Source of the DNA: Aliiglaciecola sp. LCG003
GTDB taxonomy: Bacteria; Pseudomonadota; Gammaproteobacteria; Enterobacterales; Alteromonadaceae
Direction: 5' to 3'
Length of the DNA: 64,000 bases
NCBI RefSeq assembly: GCF_030316135.1
Contig: NZ_CP128185.1
Location: 3,534,001-3,598,000 of the forward strand
Under the pieces are notes generated by a model. The model did no database searches. It was not told the DNA's origin and was given only the letters and a program-made list of their open reading frames with translations. Below are positions 1 to 10,304 of the stretch, one piece after another; positions within the stretch are counted from its first letter, which is position 1; each line of letters starts with the position of its first letter. The position numbers and the translations under genes were made by a program.

Positions 1-381
1 TTGCTGCTTGATGGCATCCCAATTTTGCGCGACCTGCTCTACACTCACCTTGGATTGTTGAGCAAAAACGTGTGGGTGACGGCGAATCAGTTTATCCGCA
101 ACGGTTTGTGCTATGGCTTCAAAATCAAAATGCTGCTGCTCCTTACCCAATTGTGCATAAAACACAATTTGAAACAACAGATCACCAAGTTCATCTTTCA
201 CCTCGTGCATATTACCATTTTCGATAGCATCCGCTACCTCGTAGGCCTCTTCGATGGTGTGCGGCACTATAGATGAAAAGGTCTGCTGCAAATCCCATGG
301 GCAGCCTGTCTCGGGATCACGCAGTTGTTCCATAACCCAGAGTAACCGCTCTGTTTGAATAAAGTTGTTGTTAGGCTGCAT
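1..381 (-). CDS. mazG: MazG, nucleoside triphosphate pyrophosphohydrolase (partial, C-terminus off window)
   Basis: Reverse-strand reading gives 127 codons that stay open to the window edge, so only the N-terminal half is present (E. coli MazG is about 263 residues). MazG hydrolyses NTPs to NMP and pyrophosphate in the cytoplasm and in E. coli influences ppGpp level. The N-terminus has the family pattern: a helix with the WVMEQLRDPETGCPWD stretch (residues about 15-30), then an EEAYEVADAIE segment and KDELGDLLFQIVF, which carry the acidic metal-binding residues (EExxE and ExxD). The ATG at 379-381 lies one base after the relA stop, so it is the last visible gene of the rlmD-relA-mazG run. Pairing with relA is the same as in E. 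coli and supports the call. Confidence 0.93.
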   Translation of the reverse strand, partial: MQPNNNFIQTERLLWVMEQLRDPETGCPWDLQQTFSSIVPHTIEEAYEVADAIENGNMHEVKDELGDLLFQIVFYAQLGKEQQHFDFEAIAQTVADKLIRRHPHVFAQQSKVSVEQVAQNWDAIKQQ

Positions 382-382
382 A

Positions 383-2539
383 TTAACGATCCAACCGCTT
401 CACATCAGACACACCCTTTATCTGTAATAATTTAGCGGTAGTACGAGAAAGGGTATTTAGGTCTTTCATTTCCAGTGAAAGCTTAATCTTAGCCGTATGA
501 TCACTAGTGTCACTGATACTATTGACGCCCAGCAAGGCAACTTTTTCGTTGGCCAGTATGGTCGTAATATCACGCAGGATCCCGTCTCTATCGGCGGTAT
601 AAACATCCAATTCAGTTTGAAAACTGCCAGCCACTTCACTGGCCCAATTAACATCTATTTCCCGTTCGGGGTGTTGATCGAGCAAATGACTCAATTGCTC
701 GCAACTTGCTCTATGCACGCTAACCCCCCGGCCCATAGTGATATAACCTTGGATGGGATCCCCTGGCAATGGCTGACAACATTTTGCGATCTGGCTCATC
801 AAGTTGCCTACCCCTTCAACCACAATACTATCCTTATTTCCTTTGCGGGGCTTGGCCTTGGTCGTTTTTACCCTAGGGTCAATAGTTGGAGGCGGAGCAT
901 CAAGCTGATGTAGGTAGTTGACTACTTGCATGATCCTGATATCGCCACCGCCAACGGCGGCGTATAAATCTTCAACTTGGTTAACGTTAAATCGCTCACA
1001 GGCTTTGGTTACCTGTTTCAACGCTAACCCTACCTTGCTGAGCTCTCGTTCCAGTAATTCCTTGCCAGCCTGTTGATTTTTCTCTTTATCTTGCTTTTTG
1101 AACCAGGTATGGATTTTGGCTCTGGCGCGAGAAGAATGAACATAGCCTAACCCTGGGTGCATCCAGTCACGACTCGGATTCGGATTTTTACCGGTCAATA
1201 CTTCCACTTGATCACCGGTTTCTAGCTGATAGGTGAACGGTACGATGCGCCCGCCAATTTTGGCCCCGATGCAGCGATGACCCACATTACTATGGATATA
1301 ATAAGCAAAATCGAGCGGCGTTGAGCCAAGCGGTAAATCAACAACGTCACCTTTGGGAGTGAATACATATACGCGATCATCAAATACTTGGCTGCGCAAC
1401 TCTTCTACGATATCGCCTGACTCAGCCACTTCTTCTTGCCACAAGAGTATTTTACGTAACCAATTAATTTTTTCTTCATAAGAAGAGCGTTCAGTACTGA
1501 CTCCTTCCTTATATTTCCAATGCGCTGCCACCCCTAACTCAGCATCTTGATGCATTTGATGGGTACGAATTTGGATTTCGATCGAGCGGCCTTGAGGGCC
1601 AACTACTACACTGTGGATAGATTGGTATCCATTGGGTTTTGGCGTGGCAATATAGTCGTCAAATTCGTTGGGAATATGTTTAAACATCGAATGAACTATA
1701 CCCAAGGCACTGTAGCAATCTTGTAATCGCTCAGCGATAATTCGCACCGCACGGATATCAAATAATTGTTCGAAGGTTAGGTTCTTTTTCTGCATCTTTT
1801 TCCAGATGCTATAAATGTGTTTGGGTCGTCCCTGTACTTGAGCTTTTATCCCGGCATCATCTAACTCTTTTTGCAAGTTAGTCACAAAATCAGCGATGTA
1901 CTGCTCACGATCGGCACGGCGCTCATCAAGTAGTTGGGCGATTTGTTTGTAGGTTGTAGGATGCAGATAGCGAAAGGATAAATCTTCCAGCTCCCATTTC
2001 AACTGACCGATGCCTAAACGATTCGCCAAAGGCGCATAAATATTGGCACACTCACGGGCCACCATCACCCGCAATTCTTCATCTTCGCGCTTGATTCTTT
2101 GTAGCGTACAGATACGTTCAGCCAGTTTAATCAGCACGGTACGAACATCTTCGACCATGGCCAATAACATACGACGAATATTATCTATCTGGCTTTCATC
2201 GGCGCGTTTCCCAGCCCGAGTGTGTAAGGACTTAATCGCGTCGATACGGCGCACGCCGCTAATTAGGCGCTGAATACCTGCCCCAAACTCTTGTTCGATT
2301 TGTTCGTCGTTTAACTCATGCATTTCGCAATATGGGTAGACTAATGAAGCTTGGAGCGTCTCATCATCCATGTTCAATTCCGACAGAATTTCCACCATTT
2401 CTTGCCCAATCAACAAGGTTTCTGGAGATTTGGCCGTATTGCGCAATTTTTGCTTGGTGCTATCCGAAAGGCTCAAGCTATCCAACCACTCGTCGAAGGG
2501 TGGACGTTGAGGTTGGTGCACTGTTCGAATTGAAACCAT
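383..2539 (-). CDS. relA: RelA, ribosome-dependent GTP pyrophosphokinase (ppGpp synthetase I)
   Basis: 718 residues (E. coli RelA 744). It makes pppGpp/ppGpp from ATP and GTP/GDP when uncharged tRNA enters the ribosomal A site. Domain order: pseudo-hydrolase HD region (about 30-190), synthetase domain (about 235-350, with RPKHIYSIWKKM and NEFDDYIATPKPNGYQSIHS), TGS (about 405-465, DRVYVFTPKGDVVDLP), then regulatory helical region with CCQPLPGD and a C-terminal ACT domain. The hydrolase region lacks the HD...HDxxED residues of SpoT (the corresponding stretch reads ELNMDDETLQASLVYPY), so it should be synthetase-only, as in RelA. It starts 25 bp after the rlmD stop and is followed by mazG after one base. 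Confidence 0.97.
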   Translation of the reverse strand: MVSIRTVHQPQRPPFDEWLDSLSLSDSTKQKLRNTAKSPETLLIGQEMVEILSELNMDDETLQASLVYPYCEMHELNDEQIEQEFGAGIQRLISGVRRIDAIKSLHTRAGKRADESQIDNIRRMLLAMVEDVRTVLIKLAERICTLQRIKREDEELRVMVARECANIYAPLANRLGIGQLKWELEDLSFRYLHPTTYKQIAQLLDERRADREQYIADFVTNLQKELDDAGIKAQVQGRPKHIYSIWKKMQKKNLTFEQLFDIRAVRIIAERLQDCYSALGIVHSMFKHIPNEFDDYIATPKPNGYQSIHSVVVGPQGRSIEIQIRTHQMHQDAELGVAAHWKYKEGVSTERSSYEEKINWLRKILLWQEEVAESGDIVEELRSQVFDDRVYVFTPKGDVVDLPLGSTPLDFAYYIHSNVGHRCIGAKIGGRIVPFTYQLETGDQVEVLTGKNPNPSRDWMHPGLGYVHSSRARAKIHTWFKKQDKEKNQQAGKELLERELSKVGLALKQVTKACERFNVNQVEDLYAAVGGGDIRIMQVVNYLHQLDAPPPTIDPRVKTTKAKPRKGNKDSIVVEGVGNLMSQIAKCCQPLPGDPIQGYITMGRGVSVHRASCEQLSHLLDQHPEREIDVNWASEVAGSFQTELDVYTADRDGILRDITTILANEKVALLGVNSISDTSDHTAKIKLSLEMKDLNTLSRTTAKLLQIKGVSDVKRLDR

Positions 2540-2564
2540 ATTCAGGTCCGTTTGCTATTAACAA

Positions 2565-4019
2565 TTAAGAATCAGGCACAAATAGTGCCATCAATTCAGT
2601 ATGAGCGGTTTGTGGAAACATATCCATCAGACTGATTTTTTCAATCCGATAATTCCCTTCGAGTAATTTTGCTGCGTCTCGGGCAAATGTAGCTGGATTA
2701 CAAGATACATAAACAATGTGCGACAAAGAGCGTTTCGCTAACTGAGAGACCGCTTCCAAAGCGCCTTCGCGGGCAGGGTCAAGTAACACTTTTTGATAAG
2801 ATACTGCCGGCTTAGTCTGAAAAAATGCGGTTTGGGCCAAATCGGCTTGTTCGAAACGGCAATTCTCAATGTGATTGGATAGTGCATTGTGCTTTGCACG
2901 TTGCACCATTTTGGCCACGCCTTCCACACCAATCACTTGCTTACACCGTTGGGCCATAGGCAAACTAAAATTGCCTATACCGCAAAATAGGTCTAGGACA
3001 GTATCGTCTTGGCTCAATTGCAGCCAATCAATGGCCTGAACGATCATTTGGCCATTTATCTGCTGGTTGACTTGAATGAAGTCATCCATCTGTGCTTCTA
3101 AAAGCACACCAACGACAGGGGAAAACTGCACGCCACTATGCTCCCCATTCAATGGCTGCTGATGTTGTTCACTACCTTCCAAAACAATCTGGATGTCTAA
3201 TCTCTGGGCTAACTTAGTCAGTATAGTATGGTCGTTGGATGATAACGGCTTTACCTGTCGTAAGTTAACTTGAATTCCTCGATCACCTTTTAGCATGGCA
3301 ATATGAGCAATCTTAGCTGGACTTTGCAAACTTTGTATCGCTGCTTTGATCGGCTCAATCAGCTTTTGCAAGTCTGCTACCAGCACTGGGCACTCTTGCA
3401 GTGAAAACACTTTGTTATCCGCTTTACCGCGGTAACCGATACGGATGTCTTGTGGATTTCGAGCGTCAATGGCCAGACGTGTTTTACGGCGATATTGCTG
3501 AACATCGCCCTGAATTTGATTCACCCAAGGCAGGTTTGTCATTTTATCTGCTATTGTTCGAGATGAATTTGCCGCAGACAGTGATTGCTTTCGCGACTTA
3601 ACAAGTCCTCTTTTGGCCGGCTTATTTGATTTGTTCCCGGTACCGATTGGGGTGTGTAGAATTTGTTGCTCAATGGCTTGCTGCTTGAAGTTTAACATAG
3701 CATCGCTGGCACAAAACTGAGTTTGGCAGCCACCACACTGGGAAAAGTGCTGACAAAAAGGAACCTGGCGATAAGGACTAGCTTCAAGCACATTCAACAC
3801 TTTCGCTCGCAGCATCCGCGCTTTATGCTCAGTGATAACAACTTCTACTGTTTCATTTGGCAAGACTCCATCAACAAACATAATAGGTTGATGATCTGCA
3901 CTAATGCCTTGACCGTGTTGATCTAACTTTGCAATTTTTACAACTTTCTTGCTGCCTACGTTATTGGCACCAACAGCCTTGCCCTGAGGCTTGCGCTGGG
4001 GTTTAAATATATTCACCAT
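2565..4019 (-). CDS. rlmD: RlmD, 23S rRNA (uracil-1939-C5)-methyltransferase
   Basis: 484 residues. It is a SAM-dependent enzyme that methylates U1939 of 23S rRNA. Visible features: N-terminal TRAM-like beta-barrel (about 25-85, VDGVLPNETVEVVITE), the iron-sulfur cysteines (CQHFSQCGGCQTQFC, about 88-103), and the Rossmann methyltransferase domain with VLDLFCGIGNFSLPMAQ. The catalytic motif YVSCNPATFARD near the C-terminus contains the nucleophilic cysteine. An insertion rich in Lys/Ser after the FeS motif (about 120-160) makes it about 50 residues longer than the E. coli protein (433). It sits 5 bp after acpS and 25 bp before relA, an arrangement common in gammaproteobacteria (rumA-relA-mazG). 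Confidence 0.96.
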   Translation of the reverse strand: MVNIFKPQRKPQGKAVGANNVGSKKVVKIAKLDQHGQGISADHQPIMFVDGVLPNETVEVVITEHKARMLRAKVLNVLEASPYRQVPFCQHFSQCGGCQTQFCASDAMLNFKQQAIEQQILHTPIGTGNKSNKPAKRGLVKSRKQSLSAANSSRTIADKMTNLPWVNQIQGDVQQYRRKTRLAIDARNPQDIRIGYRGKADNKVFSLQECPVLVADLQKLIEPIKAAIQSLQSPAKIAHIAMLKGDRGIQVNLRQVKPLSSNDHTILTKLAQRLDIQIVLEGSEQHQQPLNGEHSGVQFSPVVGVLLEAQMDDFIQVNQQINGQMIVQAIDWLQLSQDDTVLDLFCGIGNFSLPMAQRCKQVIGVEGVAKMVQRAKHNALSNHIENCRFEQADLAQTAFFQTKPAVSYQKVLLDPAREGALEAVSQLAKRSLSHIVYVSCNPATFARDAAKLLEGNYRIEKISLMDMFPQTAHTELMALFVPDS

Positions 4020-4024
4020 AACTA

Positions 4025-4405
4025 TTACTTTTGCTCCAGTAAAACCGTCGCGACCGCATAATGCTGTTCATCAGAAATCGACACGTGCACGCTGTTGATA
4101 CCCCGTTGCTCGCAAAGCTCAGCAAAGTAGCCACTAAGCGATAGAACTGGCTGGCCTTTATCCAAGTTTTGAACTTCTATATGTTGCCAACTGATCCCGT
4201 GTCCAATTCCCGTTCCCAAGGCTTTCACGGCAGCTTCTTTGGCAGCAAATCGTTTGGCTAGATAACGGACTGGATAGGAGTGTTGCTCAAATATTTCCAT
4301 CTCATACTCGGTCAAGATCCTTACAGCCAAGCGGTCTGATTTGGCCAATTGCTGCTCCAGTCGCGCGATCTCGACTATATCTGTGCCTAATCCAACAATG
4401 GCCAA
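4025..4405 (-). CDS. acpS: AcpS, holo-[acyl-carrier-protein] synthase
   Basis: 126 residues, the usual family length. It transfers 4'-phosphopantetheine from CoA to apo-ACP, activating fatty acid synthesis. The N-terminal motif GLGTDIVEIARLE carries the Mg-binding Asp, and AKRFAAKEAAVKALGTG carries the Glu/Lys of the phosphopantetheinyl transferase signature. The gene starts one base after the pdxJ stop and is followed by rlmD after 5 bp, so it belongs to the recO-pdxJ-acpS operon seen across gammaproteobacteria. Confidence 0.97.
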   Translation of the reverse strand: MAIVGLGTDIVEIARLEQQLAKSDRLAVRILTEYEMEIFEQHSYPVRYLAKRFAAKEAAVKALGTGIGHGISWQHIEVQNLDKGQPVLSLSGYFAELCEQRGINSVHVSISDEQHYAVATVLLEQK

Positions 4406-4406
4406 A

Positions 4407-5138
4407 CTAACCTCGCGCCTCGGTCATAAGTCGTTTCATATCTGCCACAGCGGTATGTAAACCATCAAAAGCCGCTCTGGCGATAATAGCGTGACCAATA
4501 TTGAGCTCTACAAGGCCCTGAATTGCGGCTATAGGTTTAACGTTGTGATAATGCAATCCATGACCTGCATTGACTTTTAGCCCTTTGGAATGTGCATAGG
4601 CAATACCTTCACGCAACTTCTCTAATTCTGCATGCTGTTGTTGTTCTGTGCGTGCTTCAGCATATTGACCCGTATGTATTTCGATATAGGGCGCTCCAGC
4701 TTCTATTGCTGCATCAATCTGCTGCTGTTCGGCATCAATAAATAGTGAAACCAAGATATCGGCGGCGGCTAAACGAGCGCAAGCGGTGCGAATACGGTCA
4801 AGATTACCGACCACGTCCAACCCACCTTCGGTGGTAAGTTCTTCGCGCTTTTCGGGTACCAAGCAACAGAATTCAGGTTTGGTTTCAATGGCGATCATCA
4901 ACATCTCTTCGGTGACCGCCATTTCCAGATTCAAGCGAGTATTGATGGTTTCTCTGAGTAAGCGCACATCCCGATCTTTAATATGTCTGCGGTCTTCGCG
5001 CAAATGGACTGTTATTCCATCTGCACCGGCTCTTTCTGCGATATCAGCAGCATGAACGGGATCTGGATATTGGGTTCCTCTAGCGTTACGTAAAGTGGCA
5101 ATATGGTCGATATTGACACCTAGAAATAATTCACTCAC
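4407..5138 (-). CDS. pdxJ: PdxJ, pyridoxine 5'-phosphate synthase
   Basis: 243 residues, the family length. It condenses 1-deoxy-D-xylulose 5-phosphate with 3-amino-2-oxopropyl phosphate in the DXP-dependent vitamin B6 pathway. A TIM barrel is indicated by the N-terminal [17 protein letters not shown] with the phosphate/substrate His, then [26 protein letters not shown] and [12 protein letters not shown], and the C-terminal [12 protein letters not shown] phosphate-binding loop. The start overlaps the recO stop by 8 bp, indicating translational coupling. Confidence 0.98.
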   Translation of the reverse strand: MSELFLGVNIDHIATLRNARGTQYPDPVHAADIAERAGADGITVHLREDRRHIKDRDVRLLRETINTRLNLEMAVTEEMLMIAIETKPEFCCLVPEKREELTTEGGLDVVGNLDRIRTACARLAAADILVSLFIDAEQQQIDAAIEAGAPYIEIHTGQYAEARTEQQQHAELEKLREGIAYAHSKGLKVNAGHGLHYHNVKPIAAIQGLVELNIGHAIIARAAFDGLHTAVADMKRLMTEARG

Positions 5139-5853
5139 CTTGTTTCTCCAATTTTTGAAAAAGCTCTCTGCTTTTTAATGGCTTGTCCCCTAAAATCGGT
5201 CTAAAAGCCATTCTTGTGATTCGTTTAGCTGCCGCTAGGCTTTGGCTATTCCAGTTAAAATTATTGATATCTTGGAGGGTTGTTCCTAAAAAGCAATTGC
5301 CATGACCTTCTGCATAAGGCAATCCTTGGAAACCGTATTCATTGACGAAAGCATAATAAGCATCGGGGACCAATGCTTGGTTGGTTTGCCAATCGGCTAG
5401 CCAATCAAAACCATAGCCCAGATGGTGCAATGCGCTGATTTCAAACTCTCGTAAGACCGCTTCAATATTTTCTAATTTTGAAAGTCTAAGCAAACTTGCC
5501 AGATAAAGATCATAAATTTCTGGATAGGTCACTTCTTTGGGTAACATGCGATTAAGTAATTCATTTAAGTATAGTGCCGAGAAAAGTGCAGGGCCATCTA
5601 AATTGAATGCTCTACCGTCACTATCTAACTGAGTTAGGTTCTTAAGCTCGTGGCGACCGGATAAACCCAACAATAGTGGCTGGAATGGTTGCAGTAAACT
5701 CTTTTTTTCGCCACTTTTAGCGCTCTTTGCGCCACGCACACCACGGCAAACAGCCGACACGCGACCGCTCTCTTTGGTTAAGAAGTCAACAATCAAGCTG
5801 GTCTCGCGATAAGGTCTATGGTGTAACACTACACCACTGTATAGAAGCTGCAT
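5131..5853 (-). CDS. recO: RecO, DNA repair protein
   Basis: 240 residues (E. coli 242). RecO anneals single-stranded DNA and, with RecR, loads RecA on SSB-coated gaps. The N-terminal OB-fold is seen in the first 80 residues ([35 protein letters not shown]), followed by a helical domain with [12 protein letters not shown] and [15 protein letters not shown]. There is no zinc-finger cysteine set, as expected for the gammaproteobacterial form. It is the first gene of recO-pdxJ-acpS. Unlike E. coli, rnc-era are not directly upstream; a small unknown gene lies there instead. Confidence 0.96.
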   Translation of the reverse strand: MQLLYSGVVLHHRPYRETSLIVDFLTKESGRVSAVCRGVRGAKSAKSGEKKSLLQPFQPLLLGLSGRHELKNLTQLDSDGRAFNLDGPALFSALYLNELLNRMLPKEVTYPEIYDLYLASLLRLSKLENIEAVLREFEISALHHLGYGFDWLADWQTNQALVPDAYYAFVNEYGFQGLPYAEGHGNCFLGTTLQDINNFNWNSQSLAAAKRITRMAFRPILGDKPLKSRELFQKLEKQGE

Positions 5854-5882
5854 GGATACCTTTATGGATTAAATACAAATCG

Positions 5883-6161
5883 CTAAGCAACCTTAATTCG
5901 GACTACTTTCATTGCTTCGAATTCCATACCTGCAACCGTCTCAGTAATCGGATAATAGGTCAAATTGACCACACTGCCATTTAAGTTTTTATACACTTTT
6001 TTACGACGGAATTTAAACGGCACCTCGTATCCTTCAATCAGGATAGTGTTCATCATCCATCCTTCATCTTGTCGCTGAACATGGGAGACCACTTTCATTG
6101 ACTCTGAATGAATAAGATTATCGTGCTTTTCCAGCAGCTTTGATATATTGGATTTAGCCAT
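5883..6161 (-). CDS. Conserved small protein of unknown function (92 aa)
   Basis: I do not recognise a named family. The protein is basic, soluble-looking, with no signal peptide or membrane segment. The C-terminal half has alternating hydrophobic residues (FKFRRKKVYKNLNGSVVNLTYYP), suggesting a small beta-rich fold. A longer start at 6191 (102 aa) exists, but the ATG at 6159-6161 is preceded by a purine-rich AAGGTAAAGG and gives a cleaner N-terminus (MAKSNISKLLEKHDN), so I prefer it. It is co-directional with recO, 29 bp upstream of it, and divergent from the lipoprotein gene at 6266. It may be transcribed with recO. Confidence 0.72.
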   Translation of the reverse strand: MAKSNISKLLEKHDNLIHSESMKVVSHVQRQDEGWMMNTILIEGYEVPFKFRRKKVYKNLNGSVVNLTYYPITETVAGMEFEAMKVVRIKVA

Positions 6162-6265
6162 TTTTACCTTTACCTTAATGCTCTTTTGCATGATAACATT
6201 TAGCCAGACAAAATTGGCAATTTACCCATAAAGTTATCATAACGATGGAAAATAAGAGGGTTTTA

Positions 6266-6931
6266 ATGTTTAGCTGGATAGGGAAAACGAGTATTGTTTT
6301 GTTACTCATCATAGGAATTAATGGTTGCGACAACCAACCGATAAAAACCGATTCTATGTTGTTCCGCGAAACCGCGATAAAAGAAGCACAAATCCCCATA
6401 GCTAAAGCCAACCGCATTCTAACCCCGAGTATTCGAGCTAATATAGCTGAAAACTTGGACTCTCTGATTATAGCAAAACATGCAATGTCTGAGGCAAAAC
6501 GCATTTATCAGAAAAATAATATCACTAACCATCAAGATGATAAATTACAGCAACTAGAGGACTATTATCAAAGCCTTTCGCCGCAATTGGTCAGTATAGG
6601 TCAAAGCCTGCTTCTTAGTGTGTTGAAGCGTACCATTGAATTACGCAAGCAGATCGAAGAAGCCAAGAATCAGCCTTACAGTGCTAGAGGGAGCGATAGC
6701 GGTCAGCTGGTCGACTTTTTAGGTCAACAATATAATCTCGACGTAAAGCAATGTTGCTTGAGTAAGTTAGGACAAATTGACCAATTATTGCAAAGCGAAG
6801 CAAAAAAATATCGCGAATTGCTGATATTAATTCGTTCCATTAACACTGAACTGGGTAAAGTAATAAAGACCGAGAGTTTCGCCATCAAAATGAGAAAACG
6901 CATCTTAAAGGCTACGGAAAACACCAACTAA
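6266..6931 (+). CDS. Predicted lipoprotein of unknown function
   Basis: 221 residues. The N-terminus is a lipoprotein signal peptide ending in IINGC-type lipobox (IGINGC, Cys21), so it should be acylated and periplasm-facing. The rest is highly charged and helical (IAKHAMSEAKRIYQKN, LLQSEAKKYRELLILIRS), likely coiled coil. No family is recognised. An ATG at 6245 is in frame, but the ATG at 6266 has a strong GAGGG five bases upstream and puts the signal peptide at the very N-terminus, so I chose it. It is the only plus-strand gene in the first 29 kb and stands alone between divergent and convergent neighbours. Confidence 0.75.
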   Translation: MFSWIGKTSIVLLLIIGINGCDNQPIKTDSMLFRETAIKEAQIPIAKANRILTPSIRANIAENLDSLIIAKHAMSEAKRIYQKNNITNHQDDKLQQLEDYYQSLSPQLVSIGQSLLLSVLKRTIELRKQIEEAKNQPYSARGSDSGQLVDFLGQQYNLDVKQCCLSKLGQIDQLLQSEAKKYRELLILIRSINTELGKVIKTESFAIKMRKRILKATENTN

Positions 6932-6977
6932 GTACCGCCAAAAACGTTCTTAGCCGATTAAAAGCCGCCTATCGGAG

Positions 6978-7370
6978 TTATTTAGTTTGACTCTGTAACT
7001 TGTCGATAATGGCTTGGTTGGCAGCTGGAAAGTTTAAATCCACAAGTTTATCGATGGCAATCCATTGTGTAAGCTGCCCTTCTTTGCCATGTGCCCGTCC
7101 TTTAAATTGCTCAATCATATGAATATGTAAGCGCACATGTTTGTCACCATAATCGTGCTCAAGCAACATAAAGGGTGATTGCTTAGTTACTTCTATACCG
7201 ACCTCTTCGTACAGCTCGCGACACATTGCGCTTTCCACGGACTCACCCGCCTCGACTTTTCCACCAGGAAATTCCCACAAGCCCCCCTGATGGACATCCT
7301 CTGCCCGCTTACTGACAAAAATCTTGTTATCTTGGCGGATCACCCCGACGGCAACATCAACTACTTTCAT
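6978..7370 (-). CDS. mutT: MutT, 8-oxo-dGTP diphosphatase (Nudix hydrolase)
   Basis: 130 residues (E. coli MutT 129). It removes 8-oxo-dGTP from the nucleotide pool, preventing A:T to C:G transversions. The Nudix box is complete from about residue 37: GGKVEAGESVESAMCRELYEEVGI, with the REL-EE core (REXXEE). The N-terminus VVDVAVGVIRQDNKIFVSKR and the WEFPGGK lead-in match MutT. It lies downstream of secA, as in E. coli, but a strong terminator (7385-7419) separates them, so it probably relies on readthrough or its own promoter. Confidence 0.94.
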   Translation of the reverse strand: MKVVDVAVGVIRQDNKIFVSKRAEDVHQGGLWEFPGGKVEAGESVESAMCRELYEEVGIEVTKQSPFMLLEHDYGDKHVRLHIHMIEQFKGRAHGKEGQLTQWIAIDKLVDLNFPAANQAIIDKLQSQTK

Positions 7371-7384
7371 TTATCTATCCACAT

Positions 7385-7419
7385 AAAAAAGGGACAGCGT
7401 TTATTATCACGATGTCCCT
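7385..7419 (-). terminator. Rho-independent terminator of secA
   Basis: On the minus strand a 7-bp stem (AGGGACA paired with TGTCCCT, bases 7413-7419 and 7390-7396) closes a 16-base loop and is followed directly by a run of six T (7385-7390). It sits about 20 bp after the secA stop and about 15 bp before the mutT start. Confidence 0.8.
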
Positions 7420-7438
7420 GATATATCAGCCGGTAAAC

Positions 7439-10159
7439 TTAGTTAAGCTTGCCGTGACACTGTTTATATTTTTTGCCTGATCCGCAAGGACAGGGATCGT
7501 TACGGCCCACTTTGGGACCTTCCCTTACTGAGGTTGACGGCTGATCCTGCGCATCCTGGGTAGACTGTTCAGGCGACTCATGCTCATAGTTTTTTGGCAT
7601 ATCATCGGCTTGGCGACGTTGCTCTTCAACCGCTTCAACATCCGACTCTGCCTTTACTTTTACCTTGCTGAGAATATTGATTACTTCTACTTTTAAGCTT
7701 TCCAACATCTCAGAAAACAGCTGGAAAGACTCACGCTTATATTCTTGCTTGGGGTTTTTCTGAGCATAGCCACGTAAGTGAATACCTTGACGCAGATGAT
7801 CCATCGCCGCTAGATGCTCTTTCCAAGCACTATCTAGGTTTTGTAGCATCACCGCTTTTTCAAACTGGCGCATAACATCCACACCGACGGTATCTTCTTT
7901 GAATTTGTAGGCCGCATTTACTTCTTCAAAAATACGCTGACGGACTTTTTCTTCATGCAGTTTATCATCTTCATCAAGCCACTTTTGAATCGGCATTTCT
8001 AGTAAGAAATCCCCTTGAATACGTTCTTCAAGACCCTTCACATCCCACATTTCTTCTAGCGACTGCGGAGGAATATATTCATTGACCAGATTAGTCACCA
8101 CATCAACACGAATAGCCTGGATGGTTTCACTAATATCGCCTTCGTCCAACAACTCGTTGCGTTGCTCGTAAATAACTTTACGTTGATCGTTAGCCACATC
8201 GTCAAACTCAAGCAATTGCTTACGAATGTCGAAGTTACGCCCCTCAACTTTACGTTGGGCATTTTCAATCGCTCGGGTAACCCAAGGATGTTCTATGGCT
8301 TCACCACGTTCCATACCTAAGCGTTTCATCATTGCACCCATTTTCTCTGAGGCAAAAATCCGCATAAGGGCATCATCTAATGATAAGTAGAAACGCGAAG
8401 AACCTGGATCACCTTGACGACCAGAACGACCACGCAACTGATTATCAATACGACGGGATTCATGACGCTCAGTACCAATGATATGTAATCCACCGGCATC
8501 TAGGACTTTTTGATGATCCTCTTTCCATTGGGCCTTAATACGTTCAATTTTTTCCGGCTTAGGATCATTGATTTTATCAATTTCAGATTGCCAGTTACCG
8601 CCTAAAACTATATCTGTACCACGACCCGCCATGTTGGTCGCTATAGTAACTGCGCCAGAACGACCGGCTTGGGCCACAATATCTGCTTCTTGTTCATGGA
8701 ATTTGGCGTTCAATACTTTGTGGGGTATTTTTGCCTTTTTCAAAATCCGTGATATCAATTCAGAGTTTTCAATCGAAACTGTACCCACCAATGTTGGCTG
8801 GCCGCGCTTCACACATTCTTTAATATCTTCAACTATGGCTTCGTATTTCTCTTCAGCAGTTAGATAAATCAAATCTGCCTTGTCTTTACGTATCATAGGT
8901 TGATTGGTCGGTATAACCACAGTTTCAAGACCATAAATATGATTGAACTCGAAGGCTTCGGTATCTGCCGTTCCTGTCATTCCCGACAATTTTTCATATA
9001 AACGGAAGTAATTCTGGAAGGTAATAGAAGCTAAGGTTTGGTTTTCATTTTGAATTTTAACACCTTCTTTAGCTTCAACTGCCTGATGCAGCCCTTCAGA
9101 CCAACGACGGCCTTCCATAGTGCGGCCTGTATGCTCATCAACAATTACGATTTCATCGTCTTTGACAATATAGTCAACATCTCGGCTAAATAATTTGTGT
9201 GCGCGTAAGGCTGCATTCACATGATGAAGTAATGATATATTAGTCGCTGAAAATAAGGAGTCATCTTCGGCTAGAATACCTTGACGCTGCAAAATCTCTT
9301 CAACGTGTATCTGTCCACGTTCTGTTAGATGGATTTGCTTACCTTTTTCATCGATGGTGAAATCACCTTCACCTTCACGGCCTGCTTCATCACCTTCTTT
9401 ATCTTCATCAGCTTGCTGAATAAGTTCGGGGATAATCAGGTTGATAGCACGATACAGCTCAGAGCTGTCTTCTGCTTGACCAGATATAATCAATGGAGTT
9501 CGGGCTTCATCGATTAAGATAGAGTCAACTTCATCGATTACCGCAAAATTTAGACTGCGTTGTACCCGGTCTTGCGGGCTAAAAGCCATATTGTCACGCA
9601 GGTAATCAAAGCCGAATTCGTTATTTGTACCGTAGGTCACATCAGCAGCGTAAGCGGCTTTTTTATCTACATGGGACATGCCAGGTACATTACAGCCGAC
9701 TGTCAAACCCAAAAATTCGAATAAAGGTGTACTCCAGGCCGCATCTCGACTGGCTAAGTAGTCGTTCACAGTAATAACGTGAACCCCTTTGCCAGACAGC
9801 GCATTCAGATAGGTGGGTAATGTAGAGGTCAGGGTTTTACCTTCACCGGTACGCATCTCTGAAATCCTACCTTGATGCAGCACTTGGCCACCGAGCATTT
9901 GCACATCGAAGTGGCGCATTTGGAAAACGCGTTTACTCGCTTCCCTAACCACAGCAAAAGCTTCAATCAGCAAATCTTCAAGGGTTTCACCGTTTTCCAG
10001 ACGTTGTTTAAACTCTGCGGTTTTGCCTTTAAGCTGATCATCATCTAATGCTTCGTACGGTGCTTCTAGCTCGTTAATTTGCACAACGTTTTTGTTGAGT
10101 TTCTTCAACAGGCGGTCATTACGACTACCAAAAATTTTTCTGACAATACTCGAAAACAT
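7439..10159 (-). CDS. secA: SecA, preprotein translocase ATPase
   Basis: 906 residues (E. coli 901). SecA drives unfolded preproteins through SecYEG using ATP. Visible in order: Walker A with MRTGEGKT (about residue 102-109), [19 protein letters not shown] (Walker B and following), the preprotein cross-linking domain (about 225-375), the second nucleotide-binding fold with [15 protein letters not shown] and [13 protein letters not shown], the helical scaffold, and a C-terminal zinc/SecB-binding tail [14 protein letters not shown]. It follows the M23 peptidase gene. No secM-type arrest-peptide gene is seen upstream. Confidence 0.99.
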   Translation of the reverse strand: MFSSIVRKIFGSRNDRLLKKLNKNVVQINELEAPYEALDDDQLKGKTAEFKQRLENGETLEDLLIEAFAVVREASKRVFQMRHFDVQMLGGQVLHQGRISEMRTGEGKTLTSTLPTYLNALSGKGVHVITVNDYLASRDAAWSTPLFEFLGLTVGCNVPGMSHVDKKAAYAADVTYGTNNEFGFDYLRDNMAFSPQDRVQRSLNFAVIDEVDSILIDEARTPLIISGQAEDSSELYRAINLIIPELIQQADEDKEGDEAGREGEGDFTIDEKGKQIHLTERGQIHVEEILQRQGILAEDDSLFSATNISLLHHVNAALRAHKLFSRDVDYIVKDDEIVIVDEHTGRTMEGRRWSEGLHQAVEAKEGVKIQNENQTLASITFQNYFRLYEKLSGMTGTADTEAFEFNHIYGLETVVIPTNQPMIRKDKADLIYLTAEEKYEAIVEDIKECVKRGQPTLVGTVSIENSELISRILKKAKIPHKVLNAKFHEQEADIVAQAGRSGAVTIATNMAGRGTDIVLGGNWQSEIDKINDPKPEKIERIKAQWKEDHQKVLDAGGLHIIGTERHESRRIDNQLRGRSGRQGDPGSSRFYLSLDDALMRIFASEKMGAMMKRLGMERGEAIEHPWVTRAIENAQRKVEGRNFDIRKQLLEFDDVANDQRKVIYEQRNELLDEGDISETIQAIRVDVVTNLVNEYIPPQSLEEMWDVKGLEERIQGDFLLEMPIQKWLDEDDKLHEEKVRQRIFEEVNAAYKFKEDTVGVDVMRQFEKAVMLQNLDSAWKEHLAAMDHLRQGIHLRGYAQKNPKQEYKRESFQLFSEMLESLKVEVINILSKVKVKAESDVEAVEEQRRQADDMPKNYEHESPEQSTQDAQDQPSTSVREGPKVGRNDPCPCGSGKKYKQCHGKLN

Positions 10160-10228
10160 GGATTTACAGCTTCCAATCTAACGTGTTAACACTACTTGCG
10201 TCATTGCAAAGCAGAGAGTTTAAATAAC

Positions 10229-10256
10229 ACAATCGGCTCCGTGTGGAGCCGATTGT
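10229..10256 (-). terminator. Hairpin after the M23 peptidase gene, probable terminator
   Basis: A 12-bp perfect stem with a GTGT loop (ACAATCGGCTCC paired with GGAGCCGATTGT) lies 48 bp after the stop of the minus-strand peptidase gene and about 70 bp before the secA start. The tract that follows on the minus strand is only moderately T-rich (GTTATTTA), so it may be a weak terminator or an attenuating or RNA-stabilising hairpin in the secA leader. Confidence 0.55.
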
Positions 10257-10304
10257 CTGATATATGGGGTTAATACTATTTGCATAACCTAAGTCGAACA
10301 CTAG

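Noticed and set aside
6175-6504. 109-codon minus-strand ORF opposite the lipoprotein gene
   Set aside because: Antisense to a better-supported plus-strand lipoprotein with a strong ribosome binding site and lipobox.
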